DNA of 64,000 nucleotides from Montifringilla adamsi (lineage: Eukaryota > Chordata > Aves > Passeriformes > Passeridae). Positions 32,961 to 43,840 of the stretch are shown here, piece after piece (within the stretch, counting starts at the first letter, position 1; each line of letters begins with the position of its first letter). The notes beneath the pieces are model-generated. The model worked only from the letters and a program-made list of their open reading frames with translations, was not told the origin of the DNA and searched no databases. The DNA is taken from the NCBI GenBank assembly GCA_017590115.1, contig JAGGNK010013558.1, positions 8,165,969-8,229,968 on the forward strand, written 5' to 3'. The translations under genes were made by a program, and so were the position numbers.

Positions 32961-34173
32961 AGGAACGAGCACATGCTGCTATGCAGGCTCTGAAAACCTT
33001 CAGTTGTCTGCAAGTGCTTCAGACACTACAAGGGAGGTTGCAATTTTAATATGGATTTTGGATACTGTTGCTTAATTCTTCTTTCCCAATCACTTGTAAA
33101 ACAGATTTAGTATCAAATAAAGTAATTAAAATATCTAAGAGTGTATTGGAAAAATGTTCCAAGCAAATCACTGGTTTGCAAAGGTCTAAGAATGAGAATA
33201 AGACCTGCTGTCAGGTGAGCAGCAGTTTGGATGAACTTGCACAGTAGGAAGGTTTTCTGATTTACTGCATTGGCAAAATATTAAATCATTTTCAGGAACA
33301 CAAAAGCAGGCAGAACAGACTGCAGTGTTATTTCAGGCTCAGGTTGAGCAGATGTAATTTTGCAGAGGTTTCCAGTTGTTCAAAGCAGGGGTGAGGCATC
33401 ATCTATTTCAGCAAAGCAGATTTTTTGCCGAGTGAACTGTGAAAGTTTGCCAGTGTAGTGGGAGAGTGAAGTCCTGAAGCTTCTCCAGCCCCCTGACCAC
33501 CTTCTAAATCCATCTGAGAAAAATGTTCACACACCACCAACAGAAAGGAATTAAATATGAGAAGGAAGATGATGTAGCAGCCCCCAGGCTGCAGAACTGA
33601 GGCTGTGCCCCATGGCTCTCCCACCCAGATGGAGCAGACCAGACAGGCTGTGCTGCTGAGGTTGGTTCTCCCTGCTCTTCCCTTGGGCAGGCACAGAGCT
33701 CTGCCCACAGGGAACTCTCCTGCTTGCTCACTGCAGCCCTTCCACTTGCACCCGTCTGGACAAACCCTGGCCCCAGTTAGGTATATCACTAAAATACAAA
33801 TAACTTCAGTAATTCCCCTTTAAACAAACCTCCATGAAATTTGACACTTCTAATGACAGATCTAGGGCTGCAGTTTGGGACTGTAAAGCCACATTCAAAC
33901 TGTCTTTTATTTTAAAAATGTTTTTTTAGACAGGAAAAGACAGCAGAGGTTTCCTGGATCTAATTTAAATCCCGAATTGGACATTTTTTTACTCTTTATG
34001 GTAGTGAAAGACCATGTGGTTGCTGGATTTGTAGGAATAAGAGAAAATCTGTCATATTCTTAGCAGTCACTGGAAATAGAAAGCGAGCTGTTGTGATTTG
34101 CTTTGGAAAACAGCAGCCACTCCCAGTGCTGAGCTCACAGCCTGGGAAAGGCCGGCTCCCAGCACACCCTGGC
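32961..34173. other. Intergenic DNA, no gene seen
   Basis: AT-rich to neutral sequence without convincing coding frames or repeats that I recognise. Confidence 0.5.
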
Positions 34174-34403
34174 CATGCTGGGGCTGCACGGACACCCCGG
34201 GGTGCTGGGGGTGCATGGACACCCCGGGGTGCTGGGGGTGCATGGACACCCCGGGGTGCTGGGGGTGCAGGGATACCCCGGGGTGCTAGGGGTGCAGGGA
34301 TACCCCAGGGTGCTGGGGGTGCATGGACACCCCAGGATGCTGGAGGTGCATGGATACCCCAGGGTGCTGGGGGTGCATGGACACCCCGGGGTGCTGGGGG
34401 TGC
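34174..34403. repeat. 27-bp minisatellite, about 8 copies
   Basis: Units of 27 bases (GGTGCTGGGGGTGCATGGAC followed by ACCCCGG) start at 34201, 34228, 34255, 34282, 34309, 34336 and 34363. A degenerate first copy and a partial last copy flank them. Differences between units are single substitutions. The period is a multiple of 3, so frames remain open on both strands and give nonapeptide repeats, but no start, splice or family evidence makes it a gene. Confidence 0.92.
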
Positions 34404-35738
34404 TCTGCGGGGCTGCAGGGGCTGGGAGCAGCCCTGGGCACCTGCCCAGCACACACCTGAGCTGTGGGGCCAGGCACACCTGGGAAGGGCTGGATAAAGT
34501 AAAAGCAGCGAGTTCTGTAGAAATGCTAATGCATGAGGGAATGCAGGGGGGTTAGTGTCGTCATGAAGAGCCAGCACCCCAAACCCTGGGCTCATTTTCT
34601 GGTCATCACAACCTGGGGGGTTCCTCTGGGCCTTTGCTGAGAGCCAAGGTTACATTCCCTGAGGTAAGGTTATAAATCACAGGTTTCTGGTGATCTGTCC
34701 CCTTGTCCTGGGAGGATTACATGCAGTGTGGAGTTACCAGCAGGAGTCACTTCAGTTACCCAGTTTGTCTGGATCACTGGAGTCCCAAAGTTTGTAAACA
34801 AGATAAGAAATCCACTCAGAAAATACTCTGAATGAAAGCCCCAAGGAAAAATGTGGCTGAAAGTATTCCTTTACACAAGATGGACAAGCCATTGTCTTTC
34901 CTTTCTGTGCAGCCCTTGCCCCTGTGCTTTTCAAGGTGCAAGGAAATTTTACATACTCATTTTGAACAGGGACATGGAGATGAAGAGGTGCAGGTAATGA
35001 TGAAGGCAAAAGCAGCAAAGGCAGCAAGTGAAAGCACAAATATCCAGAGTGGATGAGAAATTAGACACTCTGGGGCCTGGTTTATGGAGTTAGGTAGAAG
35101 GAGTTGGGTCTCTGGGCCCAAGGAGCTCCCATGGCTCTGCTGGGCTGTGGATGAGGCCCTTGGCACATGGGAAATACAAAGAGCTGGGCTCCCATCTGCC
35201 CCTTGCAGCCAGGCTGCAGAAGCTGCCAAAGCCGTTGCTCAGAGAAGGCAGTGACCATGCTGGGAGACAGGACCCTGCTTGGAAGGTGGCTCCAGGGGTG
35301 TTTCCCACCCTTGCTTCCCAGTTTAACGCTCACACTTTGCAGGGGCCAAGGGCTGCGTGGAGGGAAGGCTGTGCTGGCCAGGAGGGCAGGCAGGCAGGCT
35401 CACACAGGAGCATGGCTCACACAGGAGGGGATTCACAAGTGGAGATGCCAGGGAGGGGCTGTAACACCAGCCCAGCCCTGCCAGCCAGCTCAGGAAAAGG
35501 GCTGGCTGTACATCAGACATTTCAGCAGGCTTCTACCACAGAGCGCAGCTGGTATGAGCTGAGCTGTTCTGATGCAGATGTGGAACCTTTTGCAATGAGT
35601 TTACATCCCTAATGGTGACCAAATATTCTGTTCATAGGGGTTTCAAAGGCTGTAAAGTACAAATCTGGCTGAAGAGCAATCCTATGAGGTGCTGGGCTGA
35701 CCCCAGCCCCTGATCTGTTCCCAAACCTGTCCTTCCCT
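34404..35738. other. Intergenic DNA, no gene seen
   Basis: Neutral composition with short unrelated frames. No recognised gene or repeat. Confidence 0.45.
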
Positions 35739-36206
35739 GTAGCAGGCCCAGAGCCTGCAAGGCCTCCTTGTAGGTCAGAAGCCTGAGCTAGGAAATGCCA
35801 GGTCATGATGACTCGGGCCTTAGAAGCCGCTCTCTCCCGCCTTTCGGACCCTGTAAGCCTGTAGGTCACTTTCCCCTGACCCTTACTATTGGACAATTTC
35901 CAAAACCCCTGTAGGGTATAAAAACCCCTAATTCTGCCTGGTTCGGCAGAAGAGCTGTCACTGAGAACCTTCGTGGGAGACCCTAATAAAGAATCCTGCG
36001 GAACCTTATACAGCACTTCTCCTCTCTCTCCCTGCGTCTGCTGCTGCGGCCACAAGGAAGCTAAAGAGCTGAAATTGCAGAGCTGATAATCACTAAGAGC
36101 TGAAATCGCTAAAGCTTGCTTGCCTGAGCTGGGACCTGCTTGGGAGTTCGGACGCTGTTCTGAACCTCCACTGAGCTATCCTGGCCGCGGCACCCCACTG
36201 GGCGCA
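35739..36206 (+). mobile_element. Probable solo LTR of an endogenous retrovirus
   Basis: The segment has the layout of a retroviral LTR on the + strand. There is an inverted CCAAT word (ATTGG, 35888-35892), a TATA box (TATAAAAA, 35917-35924), a poly(A) signal (AATAAA, 35985-35990) about 65 bases further on, and then a U5-like tail. Tentative ends are TGTAGCAGG at 35739 and GGGCGCA at 36206. These are flanked by TCCC on both sides, a possible 4-base target duplication that could be chance. No primer-binding site or gag/pol/env frames follow, so internal sequence appears lost by LTR recombination. The family cannot be named without a repeat library search. Confidence 0.6.
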
Positions 36207-37782
36207 TCCCGGCTGGAACCTGCCGTGATGCTTCTCCATTGAAATCCTCTTTTGGTTGCTCAAACAAGCAACTTACCTTCAAATTTATGTGACTGCATGC
36301 TTCCGGTTTTATCAGAAGTCTCACAAAATCTATCCTTTCCCTAAAGCCTCACTGGCCAGAGGGAGAACTGTACCTTTCACTTGGGATGCTGCTCTGAACA
36401 GTGAAAGTCAGAAAAAACGTTATGGTGGTAATCCTTAAAAACTTCAGAACCAGAAGGCACATTAGACATGCCAAATTCTATCAACTGCAATTCTTTTTGA
36501 TTGTAAATCAGTGCAGTGATATTTGAGAGTTTATTGAATGACATTAACATTTGGGGTTAATAATAGTTTTCTCAGGTTGATGGAGGTTTCCATGAACATC
36601 TGGAGGGAGAAATTAGTGGCCAGAGCTAGGCTGACTGTGACCCATCAGTCTTTCAACTAATTTTAGTGGGCTTTGCATCAGCTGGGTGTTGGCAGCTTTT
36701 TCAGTGTCACTCACTTCTGAAGGAGGCCTACCCTAGAGTAATTAGCTCATTCACCTCTAACAGAAATTATATGTTCCTTATCTCTTTAATTAGAGTGTGC
36801 ATAATGTTAGTAATGAAGTATTATCTATGTATTCATTTTAAAGGGTTGTTTTGATGTCAGGCTTGCTTATATAGGGTCATTGGTATGAGGATGTGCATTA
36901 AAACCAGATTTTAAATCCCTGAAGAGTTATATAGCCCGGCATTTCCAAAGCACTTGACCTTAGAAGTACTTTAGATTGCTCCTTTCTCATGTTTCACTAA
37001 TTTTTTTACATTGTGCCTCACTTGGCAAACACTAAATTGCAGGAAGTCATGTGCAATAAGGGACAGAAACAAGTTCCCTTTATTTGGCTGTGTGGTCATT
37101 GGCATGATGAGGAAGAGTGACAGCATCTGAGATGAAGACACAGCTGTAAGCTGTGCAGCTCCACGACCCCCAGGCTCCTGCAGTTAGCCATTAGATCCTT
37201 TAGGGAAGGGAGAACAGATAGAGCATTACCTGGATGTAGGTTTGCTGCCAGTTTTTTAAGGGTTTCAGCCCAGAAGCTCCGTGGTGCTGGGTACAGAGTG
37301 CACAGGTTGCTCCCTAAGGAGATGCCACAGGCCCTCCAGCTGAGTCCCAGCCCTAAGGAGAACCAAAGGAATTGGTCCCTTCAACAGCCAAACTGGAGAT
37401 GGAAAGGCACATCTGTCTGATCAGAGGTAAGGCAGGACTGAAGAGACGCCAGAGAGCAGGTCTGAGACTCTACAGTCTCCTGGGATGTCGTGTCCCAGGA
37501 CTCATCCAGGCTCAGGCAGCAACATCATGTAGGTGGGATTCAAATGATGTGATCTTAATTTTAGGAAAACAGCAGATTTTTAAAAAGTTCTTGTTCCAGA
37601 ATGAGTGATGGGGAACCCTGGGTGTTTTCTCAGCTGCAGTCTGAATTGGCAGTGTGGTTGTAGCATTTTTCTTAGGCACTATTCCAGCAAAACACTTGAG
37701 TATGTGCTTAATTAAATCATGTGAGAAGTTTAAGGGGCTGGAAAGCATGAAGCTAAATCCGTTGCTGGGGACTTAATATCAA
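36207..37782. other. Intergenic DNA, no gene seen
   Basis: AT-rich to neutral sequence. No gene or clear repeat is recognised. Confidence 0.45.
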
Positions 37783-37920
37783 TGCCTCAGTTTCCCTTCT
37801 CCACCATAGAAAAGAAATATTTGCTTCCCATACAGAATGCTGACAAGCTTAATTCAATCTTCCTTGTAAAGTGCCTTGAGGGCTTTAGGGAGAAGGTGCT
37901 ATAAAAATCAGAATATTATT
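37783..37920 (+). mobile_element. Ancient MIR/L3-like retroposon relic
   Basis: The words CCTCAGTTTCCC, then TTGTAAAGTGCCTTGAG and GGTGCTATAAAAATC, then TATTATT, follow the order of a conserved 3' region. I recognise that region from MIR/CR1-L3-type elements of amniotes. The middle is diverged. The call rests on memory of the consensus; RepeatMasker would settle it. Confidence 0.5.
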
Positions 37921-40900
37921 CTACACTCCCTAGCAAGACAGCACTTAGCTTTATATATTATCCTGCTGGTGATGCATCTCCCTCTGGCTGACAGCAGGAT
38001 CAATTAATGTATATAAACCAAAAGAGGCTGTTTAGGAGACTTGTGGTCCATGTAATCTGCTAACACCTGATGACAAATCCAAACTTGAAAAGATGGGAAA
38101 GTCAGAGGTTTTAAGGCATTTTAGTGTAAAACCAGACAGTCCTGAAGACTGTGTGTCTTCAGAGCACAACAGGAAAGGGGCTGTTCCTCCAGTGATCTAT
38201 TTTTCACTCCTCACTGGTTTTTTTGGCCTTTGCTACTCCCTTTTCAGTTTTTCTGATCTTTGGTAAATTAGCAAACTGTACTCTTGCACTACTCTCTTAT
38301 TTCAAATTTTCTTTATTAGATTGAGAAGAACCTGGACCTGACCTCAGAGGCAGCTGGAGTGAAGTGAAGACAAGGGAACTGCTGCCAAGGAGAGGCCATC
38401 AAGTGAAGCCAGCACAGGAGAGGTTAGGGCAGGGTGGAGCTTTTAAAAACCCTCTAATTGTGCTTCTGCATTTAAACACGTGGAAAGTGCTGTTCAGTAC
38501 AGAGTATTGCAAGCAACACACATTTTCCTTAAGGTTCACTGATTTCAGTACAGCTAACACAGGTATTTTGGATATTTTTAACCTCTGTCTTTTTATGCAT
38601 TGAAATACAAGTATACTGTAATGTCTGCAAAAACACACACTCAAAGTGAGTGAAAAAATGCTACTTCAAACTATGTCCCAGTTAAAATGCAAATGATTGA
38701 AAATATGAAGCTCTTCACAGGTAATTGCTGTGAATCCTCATTTCTTGCCTTTAGTTCTGCACATTGTGTTCTGGCTAAACTTAATGTTTTTTCCTATTTT
38801 TGTCTTTTCAATGACAATACTTAAACTACCACGTAGTAAACATCAAGAAACATAGCTACTCCTTTCATATTTTTATGTTTACTGTGTATTTAATTAATAA
38901 AATTATTACAATGAAAATGAGTTTTAACAAATCTCTAAAGTACGTGAAAAAGTAAAAATAGCAATTAATGAATGAGTGATTGGTTTGTTTATTTAAGTTT
39001 TTTAAATATGACCATTGGCAACTCCTTTCTCTGTTTATGTGTTTGTGCCCTGCCTTTCCAGGATACAGCCTCTTCATGGAAATAATATTTCCTCCTCTAT
39101 GTCTGCTGCATTTGGCACACAATGGAGTCTCATTACTCAACAGAGCCTCTACGTGCCATGAAAAATAAATTATTAAACTCCAGCCATTTCAGTAGGTAAA
39201 TACTGCCTTTCTAACCCGTGTGCATAAAGCAGTCAGTGTTCCACACCTGGCTGTGATCTCCTCTGCGAGTTCAGCCTCCCTGAAGTCCTCTGGCATGAAA
39301 CTTTAAGGTGCTGACACAGTGTGTGTCACCCCAGGGCTGTCCTGGGGCAAAGGTGGGGACAGCTGGGACAGCAGTGCCCACCACCCGCTCTGCCTGCTGG
39401 GCTGGAGACAAGGGTGGAGGAAGTTTAGAACCAAACTGTGTTTCTTTGTGTATACATCTTCCAGCACCCTTTAGAGCTGTAGCTTCTACATGTGCTAGGC
39501 AGATGTTCAGTCATGCTTTCCTCTATTTCAGCAAAGACTGGCTTTATGATAGCTGGCATTGTGCATGGCCTGTGAGTTGCACACAAATACTCGAGAAGGA
39601 TGAAATGCTGTTTGGCTTCCACCTACAGAGAGAAGAAATGCACACCTGCCCCCCTGAGACTCTCCAGCTGCACAGTTCTGAGGGCAGTGCTGCACTGGCA
39701 ATTCCTAGCAACTGTGGGTGAGAGCAGAGTTTGGGGCCCCAGGGGGGCTCACCACTGTCTGATCACTGCTGATCAGTTTTACTCTTGTGTCTAGATTCAG
39801 CAGCTTCTTCTCATCTGTAATTTACTGTGTTTTCCCCTGAAAATAGATCTTCCCTCACCCTGGGGAAGTGTGAGGAAATCTCCGGGTTTTCTCTTCAACA
39901 CATGCTGTAGCTTCTACCCTGAGTACTTTTGATGTTTGAGTAACGATGTAAAGAAAGGACAACCCCTCAGTTTGGATGTAATTTCTAAACCCCTCCATCA
40001 GAAATTTCAAACGACAGCTGATGGAGGGACAGGGCATGTCAATCCCATCATGTGGCTCTGCCTTGTGTAAGAAGTGCAGGCTTAATCCCTGCTAATGCCC
40101 TACAAGCATTGTCCAGACAGGGTTATACAAGCACCTGGAGCTGCTGCCAGGTGACACTTTGGGTGCCCCTGTGAGGATGCAGGAGTGTGTTAGCAGCAGG
40201 GGAGGTCCCACAGTGCCAGCTGAGCCGGGTGGCAGTTGGTGTGGCACAGTGGGGGCAGTGCTGGTGGCACTCCCCAGGGGCCTTGGCAGCACCCTCTGTG
40301 CCCGAGTTGCCATGCATGGCTGAACATGCTTTGGCAAGGACGGCTGCCACCTGCTCCTCTGCAATGAGGACCTGGTTTCCAGCATTTTAAACATAAGGGA
40401 TAGAAAAACAGTCATGAAGATTCATTGCTATAGTGACCAGAGTCATAGAGGATGCAGAGAAAAGCAGCTTCACATGATTTATGTTAGAAAGGTACCTGCT
40501 GTAAGTTAGAACAGTCCTAAAGATGCTGTGATCTATAGCAGCCTCCTAAGGCAAACCAGAATCCCCTTTTCATAAGCAGTACATCTGTTTATGTAGAGAG
40601 GGGAAAATATTACAAGTCTTATGATGTTCTTTCCTGCCAAGGAAAAATCTGAAGTGCTAAATGTGCAGAGTGACTTGGTGAATCAAAGCTGGGCAATGGC
40701 TTTAAATGTGCCACGTGTTCCTTGCTGGAGCTCTGATACTGACAGCTGGTGGCAGTTTGCTACGGGCTGTGGACAGTGGAAAAAGCAGCCTCAATGACAG
40801 CAAAGGAAGGGGAGTAAAACCCTCCCCTTCCTTAAAACGGGATTGAGGAAATGGACCCTTAGCATGGTGGGTTGTGACTAGGGCCCTGCTTTTGAAACGT

Positions 40901-43689
40901 GATCCGTGTGTGCAAATCCCACACAGACCAGATGCCAAAACCACAGTGATTCTTTGACATTTCAGTTGAGAAAGAGAACAAATGTGCTCTGTACTCATCT
41001 TTTCTTTTTTGAAACAAAACCAATTAAATTAACTTTGAAACAAGGGCTTTGATTACTATCTCTCTGGCGTCATCTTTATGTTGATGCAATTCTGTAGACT
41101 GGTGGCATCACTGCTGATTTGCACTGGTGTAAGAACAATCAGGTTCTGTGTTTTCCAGGCAGTGAAGCTGCTTATGTTTTGTGTAAAGAAAGAAACTCAG
41201 TCAAACAAATTTAAGGGGAAATAAATTAACCAAGAAATTCAGGAGCCAAAAGCAATATGAGCACAGATAAAGCTACAATATTCCAACTGTATTGCTAGTT
41301 TAAAAAACATACCCAGCCTAATTAAGGAAGTATTGACTTCACTACAAATGTGTATGCTGATCTCTCTCGGTTTTGAGTTTTAATTGACATCCAAAGGTGA
41401 GCAATTTAATAAGTTTCTGCAATTTTATTTATTTTAGTATATGTGTTCTACTTTACTGGCTTTCTTTGAGACCGCTGAACAAATGTAAGCTTCCCTTCCC
41501 CTTCAAATAATGCTATGCAACATGAGAACAAATCAACGGTAAGGATTAAAATTACAATTGACCTGGTGTCAAGTAGGAGACAAAGTTCTACCCAGCATAG
41601 CCTGCGTGAAGAGGAGTTGACCTTTGTGTATGACCAAGGATTTCAGTATTGGTGACAGAGATTTATATACATATCTATATATTTATTTATTTTCACCCAG
41701 TGAAGCACAATCAGGTCTTTCAGTATTCAGCTTTAATGTTCATTTTTTTGCTATAGTTGCTATTATGCTCTCACTTCGAGGATGTCAAACTCCTGAAAAG
41801 AGCAATTTTTTTGCTTCAGGTACAGTAAAGCTAACAAACACTATGCTTGGGGTGAGAGACAGAGGCTTTGTGTGTATTGAGGAAATTTGGTATATGAAGG
41901 GAGTGGAGCTGGGCCCAGACTGATATAACTTGCCACAGTATTCTTCACTATACTTCTTCACTATACTTCACTGTACTTCCTCACTATACTATACTACAGG
42001 ACAGCAGCTGATGAGTGGAGTTTTATGGAATATTTTAATGTTAAAAAAATGAAGAAAAATAAATCCACAAAAATGTGAAGCACTTAAACCTGAATCTGGG
42101 TATATTTCACATTTCTGTATTGAAAAAAACCCCAGTCCTGATGACTATGTGCAGCACATTCTGTTCAGTGCCATTTCCATTCAGTCTTTACTATTAACAC
42201 ATGGTATATGCCACTAAATGGCCATGAATATATTAGATAGAATATGGCTAATGACAACGTGATTAAAATTTTTAGAAGGAGGCCATGGCAGTTTTCCATT
42301 GCTCTGCCATTTGCCTAATAAGCCCCAACTCACTGACTGCTTTAGTAAATGATACATGGCTTCTCTTGTAAACCTGGCATGGGGTTACATTAAATATTGC
42401 CTTGTATTTAACAACGTGCTACTTTCCTGCCCTACTCTCATAAGTCTAGTAGGACTTGTGGCCTTAATTTAGCTTGGGTGGAACTATAGGTTGGACTTGT
42501 TGTTCCAGCAAGGTAATTGCTTCTCTGCATAAATGAATTATCCTTTTCATTACAGTGCCCATGGAAAGTTGTGTGTCATTTCAACACATCAGTGTAGCCG
42601 TGGCAATCCTTTAACATGTTGTGCACGTGCTCACTGTGTCATTTTTGTCCGCAGTGCCACAGCTTTGCTGCAGGGTGAGATGCATGACAAGCTGGCCCTT
42701 TGGAGGGCTGCTGGCTCTGCCTCACTGCTGGCCTCCCCTACAAAATGGGTACTAATGTGACAGAGGATGAGCCCTGCCTGAAAATAGCAATCCAAGGCCT
42801 TCCTGACAGGCTGACTGGGATGGCAGCTCTGCAGAGAGCCGTGGAAACTCAGTAAGCAACACTTTGGTATAAGCTCTGGTAGCAGGGGAGGCACATGAGG
42901 GCAAGGGCTGAGGCTGAGTCCTGCTGTGAATGAGGGAGCTGCCTGAGGGGCAGGAGCTGGCTGGGATGTGCCGCCAAACTGCTGCAGTGCACAGCCATGA
43001 CCCTGCTGCTGCAGCAGGAGAGGGAAAGTAAACAGGGCTGGCAGAGGCACCAGAAGCTGAACTTTGTGAACTCCTACCAGATGGAGTTACACCAGCAATT
43101 AATTTGGTGCAATTACTTCCACACGTTGGAAATTATTGCAAGATAGATAGATCAACTCATTAACAATAGGAAAACAGCATTGCAAAACTCCAATCACCTC
43201 CTTCCAGGTGTTATGCACTCACTTTCCACTGAAATTAATGAAAATAATGCAAATGGGGTGCCTGGATTCCTGGATCACTGCACTGAGTAATTGGGGTACA
43301 GCTCTTGGATGTACCTGCTCAGAAGTAAACACAGTGATGAGAGGAGAGAGATGACCTAGGCTGAAAACAGTTCTTGTGCTTCCATTTTCCCCAAACCTAC
43401 TGCTGGCAATAGCTTGCTATTTCTCTTGGCAAACATACATCTCCAGCTTCTGGTCCGGGCCTGCTGTTGCTACAAAAACTTCAACATTAATATGGAAATC
43501 TATATGTTTTCTGATTAATATTTCCATCAAGCTTAGTCCTGGGTAAACATTGTGTAACATTAGCATTCATCAGTGGACTTGCACAATCCCCTTGAAAAAA
43601 CATTGAAAAAATATTTCAGAAACCTGCTTTCAGCCTAGAATTAATATTACAGCCACAGAAAAGATCTTCTATGTAAAAGAGAATGATTT
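37921..43689. other. Intergenic DNA, no gene seen
   Basis: Mostly AT-rich. It contains an 11-base perfect inverted repeat at 40803-40833 and a short CTTCACTATA-type direct repeat at about 41943-41995. Frames are short with no family resemblance. Confidence 0.5.
40803..40833. repeat. Perfect 11-bp inverted repeat (hairpin)
   Basis: AAGGAAGGGGA (40803-40813) and TCCCCTTCCTT (40823-40833) are exact reverse complements around a 9-base loop. The arms are purine-only and pyrimidine-only. Confidence 0.75.
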
Positions 43690-43840
43690 TCCCCTCTTTC
43701 AGAGATTGATGAATGATTCACAAGTCAATCATTTACTTTTCAGTGCGTTATTGCCTGATTAGTCAAGTGCTGATGCAATTAAACTTAATGATCTTACTGA
43801 GTAGGTGTCTGCTTAGATTGGCATTTAAAAAGAACAGGTC
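43690..43840. promoter_or_regulatory. Candidate intergenic conserved element
   Basis: Non-repetitive AT-rich block with ATTGAT at 43705-43710, GTCAATCAT, and several TGATT/TTAAT homeodomain-type words. Its regulatory role is inferred from motif density only. Confidence 0.3.

Noticed and set aside
34174..34403. CRISPR-like repeat array
   Set aside because: Units are contiguous with no unique spacers, in vertebrate DNA. This is a minisatellite.
34067..34595. Frames of repeated nonapeptides (for example MHPQHPGVS-type)
   Set aside because: Product of a 27-bp minisatellite whose period is a multiple of 3. No independent coding evidence.
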